A stretch of 64,000 nt of DNA from NCBI GenBank assembly GCA_019454875.1, contig JACFNL010000005.1, positions 1 through 64,000 on the forward strand, in the 5' to 3' direction. The notes beneath the pieces are model-generated. The model had not been told where the DNA came from. It did not search any database and saw only the letters and a program-made list of their open reading frames with translations. The position numbers and the translations under genes were made by a program. Positions 51,322 to 60,591 of this stretch are shown here, in pieces. Source of the stretch: Candidatus Cloacimonadota bacterium (GTDB lineage: Bacteria; Muiribacteriota; UBA6191). Numbering within the stretch: the first letter of the stretch is position 1; every line of letters starts with the position of its first letter.

Positions 51322-54300
51322 ACTTGGTATTCGCTACTGGGGGGTAATGATTTTTATTGCTCTGGCACTATTGGGTCCCGGCCTGTTTATGGTGCAAAAA
51401 ATGCCCGTGGATGTATTGCCTGAGCTTAGTTCTCCTTCCGTTACGATTTTAACTGAAGCTCATCAGATGGGCCCCGAAGCTGTAGAATTACAAATCAGCC
51501 TGCCACTTGAAACAGCTTTGCAGGGATTGTCCCACCTTCGGCGATTGCGTTCTGCCAGTGGGGTAGGGCTATCCATGGTTGTGGCTGAGTTTGATTGGCA
51601 AATCAGTGAAAAGGAAGCTCGCCTTCAGGTAATGGAGAGGCTGCAAACCGTGGCTGCTTCCTTGCCAGAAGGGATAGATGCCCCCTTGATGACCCCACCT
51701 AGCTCCATTATGGGTGAGATAATTTTTCTGGGGATTACTGATAATCAAGGCCAGGATCTTGTGCGGGCCAGACAGTTTGCAGATACAGTTTTGCGCCCGA
51801 GGCTTCTGGCCGTATCCGGGGTATCTCAGATTACAGTTCTTGGTTCTGGGGATCGAGCCATTCAAATCGAACTGTTGCCTAACATGCTGCAACACTATCA
51901 GATTAAGGCCCAAGAGATCATAGAAAAGGTACAGGAAGCAGATGGATCGGCAACGGCCGGATATATGACTCAGGGGGCACAGGCTTTTCTGGTGCGGTCC
52001 CTTGGTCGCAGCACAACAGTAAAACATTTTGAAAATCTTGGGATTGGGGAAGGCTTGAAGCTTAAGGATGTGGCCAGGGTGACCTATTCACAGACCCGCC
52101 CAATTGGCCTCGGTTCCGTAGCTACCAAGCCGGCGATAATTTTAGCCATTGGTCGGCAACCTCAGGCCAATACTATCGAGGTTTCCGAGGCTGTGGATAA
52201 ATCTCTTAAGTTGCTTCAGATGCCCGAGGGGCTGGAGTTAAATACAAATCTGTTTCGGCAGGAGCACTTTATTCGAGCAGCCTTAAACAGTTTAAAAAGT
52301 GCCCTGGCTGAAGGTTCATTCCTGGTAGTGCTGATTGTAATTCTTGGTCTTCAGTCTTTGCGTTCTTCACTGATTTGTCTATTGGCCCTACCCTTGTCTT
52401 TAGTAATGGCCCTTCTGATTCTGAGTTTTTTTGGTGTGTCCATCAATACAATGACTTTAGGGGGACTCACCATTGCTATTGGGGCCCTGGTGGATGATGC
52501 CATTGTATTTGTGGAAAATACTGTCCGTCGCCTGAATGAAGGTGGGACAGGTCAGGATCGAGGTGAGCTTATTGCAAAATCCTTATCCCAGGTTGCTTCT
52601 TCCATCATTTATGCCACAGCCATCATTGTAGTGGTATTTCTTCCCCTGTTTTTTCTATCGGGAATTGAGGGAAAACTGTTTCAACCATTGGGGTTATCCT
52701 ATGTAACAGCCCTGGTAGCTTCTTTGTTTGTTGCACTGTTTCTGACCCCGGCATTTATATACTGTATGGGACTAAGGGAAAAATCACACTCGACCCCTAT
52801 AGCGGCAAGACTTGCTCAAAGAGTTTATGATCCGGTCTTGAAGTTCACCATGAAATATCCGGTACCCATTCTTGTGGCCGGACTATTGTTATCCCTTGGT
52901 TCCGTGTTTTATGTGTCCAACTTAGGGACAAGTTTTTTACCACCCTTTCGTGAGGGATCCTTGACCATCGAGATGAGTACCATTCCGGGGACCTCACTTC
53001 AAGAGTCAGATCGCCTCGGTCGTATGGCGGAGTCAGTGCTTTTAGGGCTGGATGGAGTTTTACAGGTTGCCAGACGCAGTGGGCGGGCCAGTAATGATGC
53101 TCACGCAGTGGATGAAACCATGACAGAGATAGAGGTGGTTCTTGATCTTAACAACCAGAATCGGGACTCCATTCTTGAGTCAATCCGCAACAGCCTGAAG
53201 TCAGTATCGGGAGTGGTGTTTAACATTGGTCAGCCCATTTCTCATAGAATCGATCATATCCTCTCAGGGGCCAGAGCAATGCTTGTTGTTGCAGTATTTG
53301 GGGAAGACCTGATTCGTCTGGATGCATTTGCCAACAGGGTTAAAGCCACCTTGGAGGACTTGCCTAGTCTGGTGGATGTGGCTCTTGAGTCTCAGGGTGA
53401 ACAGCCGGAACTAAGAATTGTTCCTCACCTGTCCCGCCTGGCGGACTATGGGCTTAGTCCACATGATATGGCTGAACATACTGAGCTATTGTTTGATGGG
53501 ATTCGCGTAGCCCAGATCCTACAGGGAAATCTGAAAATACCTGTAATTGTCCGTTATGAAGAGGGTGGAAGACAAACAGAGGATCTCAAAAATTTTCCAA
53601 TTGTGACAGAAAGGGGGTCTACCACTCTCTCAGAACTAGCTGATGTCAGCTGGCACAGGGGACCAAATCGGATAGGGAGAGAAGATCGTTCCCGCCGGAT
53701 TCTGGTTATGGCAAACATTGCCGGCATGGATTTGGGCTCAGCTTCAGAAATGGTGGAAGCAGCTTTGATGAAGCTAACAGCGGAACCCGGGATTCACTGG
53801 CAGCTTCGTGGACAGTTTGAGGCCAGAAAAATTGCTGCCCAAAGAATGTTTTTTGCCTCGTTTCTCAGTCTGTTTATAGTGGGCTGGATTTTGCATGTTT
53901 CCCTGGGGTCATTACGCCTTGCCTTATTGACCATGTTAAGCCTGCCTCTCAGTTTGGCTGGCGGAGCTTTTGGGGTGTATTACTCAGGTGGCATAGTATC
54001 CCTGGCCTCCTTGGTTGGTTTTTTAACCCTTTTGGGCATTGCTGCCCGTAACGGGATTTTACTTCTGGAGCGATTTCGTGATGGAGTGACCTCAGGCATG
54101 AGCCATTACGATGCGGTTTGGGAAGGTACCAGAGAACGGTTGCTTCCCGTATTTATGACGGCTATCAGCACAGCTCTTGGTTTATTGCCTCTAGTGCTTG
54201 CCATGGACAAACCTGGAAATGAGATTCAGGCTCCGATGGCTGCGGTAATTCTTGGTGGCCTAATTTCATCGACTGTTTTATCAGTAATTGTAGTTCCAGC

Positions 54301-54337
54301 CCTCTGGCTGGTGTTTCACAAAGGAGAAACAAAATGA
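51305..54337 (+). CDS. Heavy-metal RND efflux permease, CusA-like (system 1)
   Basis: This 1,010-residue proton-driven exporter starts at GTG (51305) with SD GGGAGGAG, inside the adaptor gene. It has 12 membrane helices and two large periplasmic loops. KMPVDVLPELSSPSVTILTEAHQMGP opens the porter domain; in helix 4 the motif is IAIGALVDDAIVFVEN. By Nies's sub-grouping, the AIGxxVDxA form is the Cu(I)/Ag(I) (HME4) type, with VDDA rather than VDAA. That points to monovalent metal, by inference. A YHS-like His-rich protein is coupled by ATGA at its end. Confidence 0.88.
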   Translation: MDILTKLGIRYWGVMIFIALALLGPGLFMVQKMPVDVLPELSSPSVTILTEAHQMGPEAVELQISLPLETALQGLSHLRRLRSASGVGLSMVVAEFDWQISEKEARLQVMERLQTVAASLPEGIDAPLMTPPSSIMGEIIFLGITDNQGQDLVRARQFADTVLRPRLLAVSGVSQITVLGSGDRAIQIELLPNMLQHYQIKAQEIIEKVQEADGSATAGYMTQGAQAFLVRSLGRSTTVKHFENLGIGEGLKLKDVARVTYSQTRPIGLGSVATKPAIILAIGRQPQANTIEVSEAVDKSLKLLQMPEGLELNTNLFRQEHFIRAALNSLKSALAEGSFLVVLIVILGLQSLRSSLICLLALPLSLVMALLILSFFGVSINTMTLGGLTIAIGALVDDAIVFVENTVRRLNEGGTGQDRGELIAKSLSQVASSIIYATAIIVVVFLPLFFLSGIEGKLFQPLGLSYVTALVASLFVALFLTPAFIYCMGLREKSHSTPIAARLAQRVYDPVLKFTMKYPVPILVAGLLLSLGSVFYVSNLGTSFLPPFREGSLTIEMSTIPGTSLQESDRLGRMAESVLLGLDGVLQVARRSGRASNDAHAVDETMTEIEVVLDLNNQNRDSILESIRNSLKSVSGVVFNIGQPISHRIDHILSGARAMLVVAVFGEDLIRLDAFANRVKATLEDLPSLVDVALESQGEQPELRIVPHLSRLADYGLSPHDMAEHTELLFDGIRVAQILQGNLKIPVIVRYEEGGRQTEDLKNFPIVTERGSTTLSELADVSWHRGPNRIGREDRSRRILVMANIAGMDLGSASEMVEAALMKLTAEPGIHWQLRGQFEARKIAAQRMFFASFLSLFIVGWILHVSLGSLRLALLTMLSLPLSLAGGAFGVYYSGGIVSLASLVGFLTLLGIAARNGILLLERFRDGVTSGMSHYDAVWEGTRERLLPVFMTAISTALGLLPLVLAMDKPGNEIQAPMAAVILGGLISSTVLSVIVVPALWLVFHKGETK

Positions 54338-54840
54338 TTCAGGTTTTATTAGCGTTGACTCTTATCTTAACAGGATTTACTAATCCAAAACTGGATACTA
54401 AAACTGAAGTGAAAACTCGTGGGGCACTTCTTTATTATGTTTGTGATCACGAGGGTGTAGAGTGGACTCAGGAGTATCCTGAAAAAAAAGTTTGTCCGGC
54501 CTGTGCTCCAGATCACGATTGCGGCCGTTTGATCCGTGTTTTACCTCACCCTGATTCTGCCTACAAACCAGAGGAATTTCTTGTCCCCAACCCTTTGGAT
54601 CCAGTCAGCGGTAAACCAGTAAAACCGGAACTATTCTCAGAGTATGATGGTCGTAAAGTCTATTTCTCTGGTAGCGTCTCCCAGAAACGATTTCTGATGG
54701 ATCCTAAAAAATGGGCTGTAAATCTTCCCCTGAAAGCTGAATTGTTTGGACTGGAAGTTCAGGCAGATCCCCTGGAACATGATGACCACGATCATGATCA
54801 TGACCATAGCCATGGCGATCATCACGGGCATAAGCACTAG
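54334..54840 (+). CDS. Exported YHS-like protein with His-rich C-terminus
   Basis: This 168-residue protein has a signal (about 1-16), a Cys-rich middle (YYVCDHEGVEW...KVCPACAPDHDCGRL) and a YHS-like segment NPLDPVSGKPVKPELFSEYDGRKVYFSGSVSQKRFLMDPKKW. The tail is dominated by His/Asp (HDDHDHDHDHSHGDHHGHKH). The fold is inferred, but the metal-binding composition is clear. Translation is coupled to the RND pump by ATGA, so it is probably a periplasmic metal chaperone or buffer. Confidence 0.7.
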   Translation: MIQVLLALTLILTGFTNPKLDTKTEVKTRGALLYYVCDHEGVEWTQEYPEKKVCPACAPDHDCGRLIRVLPHPDSAYKPEEFLVPNPLDPVSGKPVKPELFSEYDGRKVYFSGSVSQKRFLMDPKKWAVNLPLKAELFGLEVQADPLEHDDHDHDHDHSHGDHHGHKH

Positions 54841-54873
54841 TCCCTATGAAATGAGTTGCTTCGACTGTATAAT

Positions 54874-54879
54874 TATATA
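54874..54879 (+). promoter_or_regulatory. -10 element, leaderless arrangement
   Basis: TATATA, six bases before the ATG at 54886; TATAAT overlaps just upstream at 54868-54873. The -35 is not distinct. Expression independent of the pump operon is possible. Confidence 0.4.
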
Positions 54880-54885
54880 CATAAG

Positions 54886-55272
54886 ATGAGAACTGTTTTC
54901 TTGGTACCCATGACGATTCTTTGTGTGGCATTGCTTTTGCTGCGCATTACCTTTACCCCCATTTTGGGGGATGGATTGTGGCGTTGTCTGGGGCAAAATG
55001 AACAAAGTTCATGTTGCCAGGGAATACAGGTGGAGCAGTGTTCCGAGGATCATTTTTGTAGCTCATCCAAGGACTGTCTGCCTCTTCCAGTATGGATGGA
55101 GGCAGAGTCCAACCGATTTTTTGACCTGCTGGCGTTTCCTCCGTTTTTTGATCCATTGGCATGGTTTGCTTTAGCTGTGTCTTTGCAGAATAAGGAACAA
55201 CACCTCTATTTTCATGATTTTGCCTACCTTGTTTTACAGCTTGGATGGGATCATATCCGGCTCATAGTCTAG
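54886..55272 (+). CDS. Small Cys-rich membrane/exported protein
   Basis: This 128-residue protein starts from the ATG at 54886 with a leading hydrophobic helix (about 4-24). A cluster of seven Cys between residues 34 and 64 (CLGQNEQSSCCQGIQVEQCSEDHFCSSSKDC) and a hydrophobic C-terminal half follow. No family is recognised; the Cys cluster suggests metal binding or disulfides. Position between the two pump systems fits a metal-handling role, but this is inference from context. Confidence 0.55.
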   Translation: MRTVFLVPMTILCVALLLLRITFTPILGDGLWRCLGQNEQSSCCQGIQVEQCSEDHFCSSSKDCLPLPVWMEAESNRFFDLLAFPPFFDPLAWFALAVSLQNKEQHLYFHDFAYLVLQLGWDHIRLIV

Positions 55273-55332
55273 GCTCCTTTTTACACATTATTCAGAATTT
55301 ATCCCTGATTTGTTTTTAAAAGGAGCTTGCTT

Positions 55333-55650
55333 ATGTCTAAAAATGTTGTTTCCATAATTGTCATTGTTTTTGTGGGCCTGTTGGCCTGGTTTTTACCTCA
55401 ATCAGAAGCTAAGGCTTCTCCCCAAACTCCCTGTGCAGTTCATCAGACGGTTAACTGCCCGTTTTGTCATCCTCAGCTCATCCAAACGATGGGTCTTTGT
55501 AAAGAGCACGATAATATTCCTGAAGCTCAATGTGTTTTATGTCGCCCAGAGCTAAAGCGGGCATATCAGCAGGAAAAAGATTGGTGTGCTGAGCATTCTG
55601 TGCCTGAGTCACAATGCACAACCTGTCTATTACATGGCCAAAACCACTGA
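55333..55650 (+). CDS. Periplasmic triple CxxH-CxxC repeat protein, putative metal-binding
   Basis: This 105-residue protein starts from the ATG at 55333 (strong SD AAGGAG). It has a signal/anchor helix (about 4-24), then three repeats of the pattern C-x-x-H-x(n)-C-x-x-C: CAVHQTVNCPFC, CKEHDNIPEAQCVLC and CAEHSVPESQCTTC. The CxEHxVPExQCxxC form is, to my recollection, an N-terminal module of some heavy-metal RND adaptors. Here it stands alone, just before an adaptor gene (55675) that lacks it. Likely a metal-capture protein that feeds that pump. Confidence 0.72.
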   Translation: MSKNVVSIIVIVFVGLLAWFLPQSEAKASPQTPCAVHQTVNCPFCHPQLIQTMGLCKEHDNIPEAQCVLCRPELKRAYQQEKDWCAEHSVPESQCTTCLLHGQNH

Positions 55651-55674
55651 GAATAAGAACAAAAAGAGGTATAT

Positions 55675-56931
55675 ATGCGCCCGTTTACGACTACCATTAT
55701 TGCAGTGATTGTCTTTTTTTCAGTGCGTTCTATTCGGCAGAGCGATAAATCACAGGAAATGAGCCCAATCCATAAAACCGAAGAAGTTGCTACAAAGATC
55801 TCTGATCTAGTGGTAAAAAGTCAGTCGTCGCAACGATCTAAAAGGCCACCAAATCCTGATTGCAGCAGAGCAGATACAATGATTGATCTGGGCACTGATC
55901 AAATCTTGGATGATTCCAGGTTTTTGATAAAATCAGTGGATCAGGAACCAGTTGGGGAATTGATCATACGCAATGCGGATTTGGAGTTTTTGCCGGAAAA
56001 GTCTCAGGAAGTGACCGCAAAAGATGCCCTAACAGTGACAAATCTTTATGTCACCTCCGGTCAATGGGTGTCTGCCGGTGACTTACTTTTGGAGGCGGAA
56101 TGCAAAGAATTTGCAAAGGCTAGAATGGCCTGGCTTGAGGCTAAAGCAAAACATGAACTTTGGGAGGCCTCCAGAGAAAGAGAAAAGAGTTTACTTGGAG
56201 CCCAGCTTGGGAATTTAAGAGACTTTTCGGAAATCAGGGATCGGGAAATTGAGGCAAAATTGGCACTCAGTATTGCAGAACAACAGTTGGCCTGGTTTGG
56301 ATACACTTCTCAAGACTACGAAAAGTTTCTTAACATGAAAGCGTCAGATTTAAATTTAAAAATTTATGCGAAAATTTCAGGTATTGTTCAGCAGATTTCT
56401 CTGGTTCCGGGCTCTCATGTTGAAGAAGGTCAGCCTCTTTTAACCATAGTCGATCCAAATCGTCTGAGGGCGAGAATATGGGTCTCTCCTTCTGAAGCGG
56501 CTCATTTTAAGCTGGATCAGAATTTTACTGTGCATGCGAATGAAAGGATGTCCCAGGGACGGATCCGTTTTATTCCGGCCATGATTGATGCCCATACCAG
56601 ACAGATTCCGATATTGGGTGAGATCGACAATCAACCCTTACTGTTTCGAGCAGGGGAGTATGTTCAGGTTGAGCTGGAAAAACAATCCTCTACCTCATTA
56701 ATGGTTCCCGTAGAGGCGGTACAGTGGGATGGTTGTTGCAATCTGGTTTTTGAGTATTTAGGTCAAAATCGATTTCAACCTCGTAAAGTTGCTTTGGGAG
56801 ATAAAATCTCTGGCCGCCAGATAGTGCTTTCAGGATTACAGGCAACCAGTAAAATTGTGGCTAAAGGTAGCTATTTTTTAAAGTCAGTTTTAATGCAGGC
56901 TGAGATTGGTGATGCCTGCTGCGAGATTTAA
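55675..56931 (+). CDS. RND efflux periplasmic adaptor (system 2)
   Basis: This 418-residue protein has a signal/anchor (about 1-18), a long disordered linker (about 22-85), then a lipoyl/barrel-sandwich domain (VTNLYVTSGQWVSAGDLLLEAE, ~121-142), an alpha hairpin (145-215) and beta-barrel domains. The usual inter-lipoyl sequence YAKISGIVQQISLVPGSHVEEGQPLLTIVD is complete. The C-terminus, EIGDACCEI, has a CC pair, and there is another (GCCN), both unusual and compatible with thiophilic metals. No TolC partner is encoded nearby, so it may share the system 1 channel. Confidence 0.83.
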   Translation: MRPFTTTIIAVIVFFSVRSIRQSDKSQEMSPIHKTEEVATKISDLVVKSQSSQRSKRPPNPDCSRADTMIDLGTDQILDDSRFLIKSVDQEPVGELIIRNADLEFLPEKSQEVTAKDALTVTNLYVTSGQWVSAGDLLLEAECKEFAKARMAWLEAKAKHELWEASREREKSLLGAQLGNLRDFSEIRDREIEAKLALSIAEQQLAWFGYTSQDYEKFLNMKASDLNLKIYAKISGIVQQISLVPGSHVEEGQPLLTIVDPNRLRARIWVSPSEAAHFKLDQNFTVHANERMSQGRIRFIPAMIDAHTRQIPILGEIDNQPLLFRAGEYVQVELEKQSSTSLMVPVEAVQWDGCCNLVFEYLGQNRFQPRKVALGDKISGRQIVLSGLQATSKIVAKGSYFLKSVLMQAEIGDACCEI

Positions 56932-56979
56932 CAGTCATTCCGAACCTGGTTCTTGAACGGGTTGTTAGGCGGCTATCTT

Positions 56980-59900
56980 ATGTTTAAATTGATGCAAATT
57001 TCCTTAAAATACAAAGAAATTGTGATTGCATTGACCCTGATTTTGGTTGTAGCTGGGGCAAACATTATATTGCGATTACCTCTGGACGCCTTTCCAGATA
57101 CTACGCCAGTCATGGTACATGTCAACTCTGTGGCATCAGAGTTATCCCCAGTGGAAATTGAAGAACAGATTTTGCGCCCATTGGAGAGAGCTTTGATGAC
57201 AACTTCGGGGCTTACAGAAATTCGCACCTTAGGCAGATTTGGTTTTGGGCAGGTCATTTTGATTTTTCATGATTCTGTGTCACTTATGGATGCGAGACAG
57301 GCTGTAATGGAAAAGCTTGCGGGTCTTGAATTGGAGGAAGGCATAGCACCTCCCCAAATTGGGCCACCTGCTACGGGTATGGGAGAAGTCTTTCACTACA
57401 CTCTGAAGTCCGAAACTCTGAATTTAAAGGACCTGCTGGACCTACAGCAATATGTTTTGGAGCCAGAACTGGCATCAGTGCCTGGAGTTGCTGAAGTGAA
57501 TGCCTGGGGGGGTAAACTTCGTAGGATCGAGATTTTGGTGGACTTGTTAAAGATAGAGGAATATCAGATTACTTTAAGCGAAATTTTTATTGCAATTCGC
57601 GATCATGCTGGTGCTAGCGGTGGGGGGGGGATTGAGTTTTCTGGGGAGTATCATCTGGTTCAGGGAGATACAAGGTATAGAAAAATTGAGGATATTGAAA
57701 ATACTGTGATTCGCAGTCATCAGGGACTACCCGTACTATTAAAGGATATTGCCAATGTTGTAGACGGTCATAATCTGCGTCGTGGGGCTGTCTCTCAAAA
57801 TGGTAAGGGAGAGGTGCTTTTAGGTCTTGTATTTATGGGCTTTGGGGAAAATGGTCGTTCAGTAAGCATGGCCACAAAAAAGCGGCTTTTGGAGACAAAA
57901 GAGCTGCTACCGGCCTCTGTGGAAACAGAGATTATCTACTCACGACAAGACATTGTGGATTCTGTACTTGAAACAGCGGGGAAAAACCTGATTTGGGGTG
58001 CACTGCTGGTAGTTCTTATTCTGTTTCTATTTTTGAAGGACATCAGGGCTGGATTGATTGTCGCATTCAGTATTCCTTTTAGTCTGTTGTTTGCTGTTTG
58101 TGGCATGTGGGCCTTTGCAATACCAGGTACTCTAATGTCATTAGGGGCCATTGACTTTGGTCTGGTTGTCGATTCCAGTGTGATCCTGGTTGAAAATGTG
58201 AGTAGTCGGCTGCAAAAAGCGAAGACATATTATGAGAAGTCCAAGATTGTTTTATCGGCATGTCTTGAGATGAGGCAGGCTACCCTTTTTGGGGAGATGA
58301 TTTTAATTGTGGCCTATCTTCCCATTGTCTTTTTGAGTGGTTCAGAAGGAAAACTGTTCAGGCCCATGGCTTATGCCGTGATGCTCGCTCTTGCAGGCTC
58401 ATTTGTATGGTCGGTTTTTGTAGTTCCTGTTCTTTGTGCCATTTTTTTACAGAAAAACCAGATCAAACACAAACCGTTTCTTATGCGTTGTATGGAAATG
58501 ATTTTTGTGCGCATGTTATCCAGTGTATTGAGATTTCGGGGTGTTGTGCTTGGATTTGTCGCTTTATTGGGGTTGGCTGCATGCTATTTGGCATCTGGTT
58601 TAGGGGCTCGATTTCTACCAAAGCTTGAGGAACATTCGATTGTGCTAGCCACGGTACGGCTACCAGGAATCGCGCTAAATGAAGCCTTGCATCAGGCCGA
58701 AGATTTGGAAAAATTTCTGTTAGAGAGATTTCCTAAAGAAATTCTATCGGTAACTACTCGAATCGGTACGGCTGAATTGGCAACCGATCCTATGGGTCTG
58801 GAACAAGCAGATGTGTTTCTTAAACTTTTCCCGCCAGAAAAATGGGAGCGGGTACAAAATCAAACTCAATTGCAGAATTTGATAAGCATCGAGTTGCAGA
58901 GTTTTTTGGGGACTAAATTTGTAATGACTCAGCCAATTGAAATGAGAATGAACGAAATGGACGCAGGAATTCGCTCTGATTTGGGAATCATGATTTACGG
59001 GAATGATCTTGATCAACTGGCGCGAAGAGCTGAAGAGGTGGCTTCCTCTGTTGCTCTTCTACCTGGGGCTAAAGATGTGACTCCCGAAAAGATAACAGGA
59101 GGTCCCTATGTGATTGTTAGAGGAATCCCGGAAAAAATGGGCCGTTACGGGTTTACAGGAAAGGATATTTTAAATCTTGTAGAGTCTATTGGGGGGTATC
59201 AGGTCGGCAAAATGTTTGTTGATGAGAAGCGTTATCCCATTGCGGTTCGATTTGCAAACAAAGATCGCAATGATCCTGAAAAATTAAGCGATTTGATATT
59301 GGTAAACTCCAATGGAGTGCGAGTCAGATTATCCCAGATTGCTTCTATTTCTATGGAAGCAGGTCCCGTTTTGATTACAAGAGAAAAGGCTAGGCGCAGG
59401 GTTGTGGTTCAGGTCAACATAGCACATCAGGATTTAGTGGGCTTTGTAGAAGACACAAAAAAACATCTGGATCAAAATTATGTCTGGAACCAGGAGATAC
59501 ACTATAAACTTGGGGGTCAGTACCAACATTATTTGAGTGCCCGCGTCTCAGTGCTTATAAGTATTTTGTTTGTTCTGGTATTGATTTTTTTCCTGTTGCA
59601 ACTCTCTACGGAAAGAATTTCTGATTCCACCGCAATTATGACTGGAGCACCCTTTGCGGCGATTGGAGGGGTCTTTGCCTTGTATTGGTTTGAGATTCCA
59701 TTCTCTGTCTCGGCAGGAATTGGTTTTGTAATTGTTTGTGGTGTCTCCATGCTGAATGGTTTGGTGTTGGTGAGTACAGTGAATCAGCGCAGGAAAAAAA
59801 ATCTGCGTGCCAGCATTATTTTGGCCTCAAGAGAAAGACTCCGACCAGTTCTAATGACAGCAATGGTAGCTTTTTTTGGATTTATTCCCATGGTGTTCAG

Positions 59901-60051
59901 TACAGGAATTGGTGCAGAGATTCAAAGACCTCTAGCTTTGGTTGTAGTAGGGGGGGTATTTTCAGACACTTTGCTGACTCTTTTTGTGTTGCCCTGCCTG
60001 CTTTTATTGCGGAAAACAATAGGCCCACACCCGACGATCACAAAGCCGTGA
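56980..60051 (+). CDS. Heavy-metal RND efflux permease, CzcA-like (system 2)
   Basis: The protein has 1,023 residues from the ATG at 56980 (SD-like AGGCGG), preferred over a TTG nine codons upstream. It has 12 membrane helices and the RND porter layout. RLPLDAFPDTTPVMVHVNS is close to the CzcA/CusA N-terminus. Helix 4 reads SLGAIDFGLVVDSSVILVEN, the DFGxxVDxxxxxVEN form typical of divalent-metal exporters (HME1-3, such as CzcA), unlike system 1. Substrate (Zn, Co, Cd, Ni) is therefore inferred to differ from the first pump. It is the last gene before a 180-base gap. Confidence 0.88.
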   Translation: MFKLMQISLKYKEIVIALTLILVVAGANIILRLPLDAFPDTTPVMVHVNSVASELSPVEIEEQILRPLERALMTTSGLTEIRTLGRFGFGQVILIFHDSVSLMDARQAVMEKLAGLELEEGIAPPQIGPPATGMGEVFHYTLKSETLNLKDLLDLQQYVLEPELASVPGVAEVNAWGGKLRRIEILVDLLKIEEYQITLSEIFIAIRDHAGASGGGGIEFSGEYHLVQGDTRYRKIEDIENTVIRSHQGLPVLLKDIANVVDGHNLRRGAVSQNGKGEVLLGLVFMGFGENGRSVSMATKKRLLETKELLPASVETEIIYSRQDIVDSVLETAGKNLIWGALLVVLILFLFLKDIRAGLIVAFSIPFSLLFAVCGMWAFAIPGTLMSLGAIDFGLVVDSSVILVENVSSRLQKAKTYYEKSKIVLSACLEMRQATLFGEMILIVAYLPIVFLSGSEGKLFRPMAYAVMLALAGSFVWSVFVVPVLCAIFLQKNQIKHKPFLMRCMEMIFVRMLSSVLRFRGVVLGFVALLGLAACYLASGLGARFLPKLEEHSIVLATVRLPGIALNEALHQAEDLEKFLLERFPKEILSVTTRIGTAELATDPMGLEQADVFLKLFPPEKWERVQNQTQLQNLISIELQSFLGTKFVMTQPIEMRMNEMDAGIRSDLGIMIYGNDLDQLARRAEEVASSVALLPGAKDVTPEKITGGPYVIVRGIPEKMGRYGFTGKDILNLVESIGGYQVGKMFVDEKRYPIAVRFANKDRNDPEKLSDLILVNSNGVRVRLSQIASISMEAGPVLITREKARRRVVVQVNIAHQDLVGFVEDTKKHLDQNYVWNQEIHYKLGGQYQHYLSARVSVLISILFVLVLIFFLLQLSTERISDSTAIMTGAPFAAIGGVFALYWFEIPFSVSAGIGFVIVCGVSMLNGLVLVSTVNQRRKKNLRASIILASRERLRPVLMTAMVAFFGFIPMVFSTGIGAEIQRPLALVVVGGVFSDTLLTLFVLPCLLLLRKTIGPHPTITKP

Positions 60052-60231
60052 ACCACAGATTTTGTCTATTGTGCAGAATTTACCCAATGGTGCCATTGTG
60101 ATATATTCTGAGAGGTTGATGGTTCCCCCCATCCTTGTAAACATACCACTACAAGACCACAGCAGTTGACATCATGGTGATAGTCACAGGAAATGAGTAG
60201 AGTCCCATAAGGGACAGACTCATTGATAATT
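60052..60231. other. Gap between pump 2 and the DUF3147 gene, with two small inverted repeats
   Basis: CAATGG-TG-CCATTG (60085-60098) forms perfect 6-bp arms just upstream of an AT-rich GATATATT stretch, possibly a promoter or operator. GTCCC-ATAA-GGGAC (60202-60215) forms a tight hairpin near the DUF3147 start. No gene is seen. Confidence 0.35.
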
Positions 60232-60591
60232 ATGAAATGGATGATTACAAAATATTTACTGACTGCTGCTGTTGTTGTCGTAGTTTCTGAGGTTGCCAAG
60301 CGCAATGATAAGCTAGGGGCATTGCTGGTAGCCTTGCCTATGGTTACCATTCTGTCCATGATTTGGTTACATTTGGAGAATCAGCCCTTAGAGAAGATAG
60401 CAAATCATGCATGGTATACTTTCTGGTATGTGATCCCGACTTTGCCAATGTTTTTGATTTTCCCCGTGATTGTTCCCAGGATTGGATTTTGGTGGAGTTT
60501 GCTGGTAAGCATACTGATTACCATTGGCTTTTTCTGGATTTTTGCAGCATTTGTCAGGTTGTGGGGAATTGAGTTGAACCCTGCTGGATAA
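60232..60591 (+). CDS. DUF3147 family membrane protein
   Basis: This 119-residue protein has four hydrophobic segments, at about 5-20, 28-45, 60-83 and 88-110. KYLLTAAVVVVVSEVAKRNDKLGALLVALPMVTILSMIWL is the pattern of the DUF3147 group, often small membrane proteins in metal or stress loci. The ATG at 60232 is used; a TTG three codons upstream is an alternative. It abuts the copA promoter, whose operator starts at the gene's stop. Function unknown. Confidence 0.7.
   Translation: MKWMITKYLLTAAVVVVVSEVAKRNDKLGALLVALPMVTILSMIWLHLENQPLEKIANHAWYTFWYVIPTLPMFLIFPVIVPRIGFWWSLLVSILITIGFFWIFAAFVRLWGIELNPAG

Noticed and set aside
51569-52027. 152-codon frame antisense to the CusA-like gene
   Set aside because: Shadow of a clear RND sequence; no SD and no recognisable domain.
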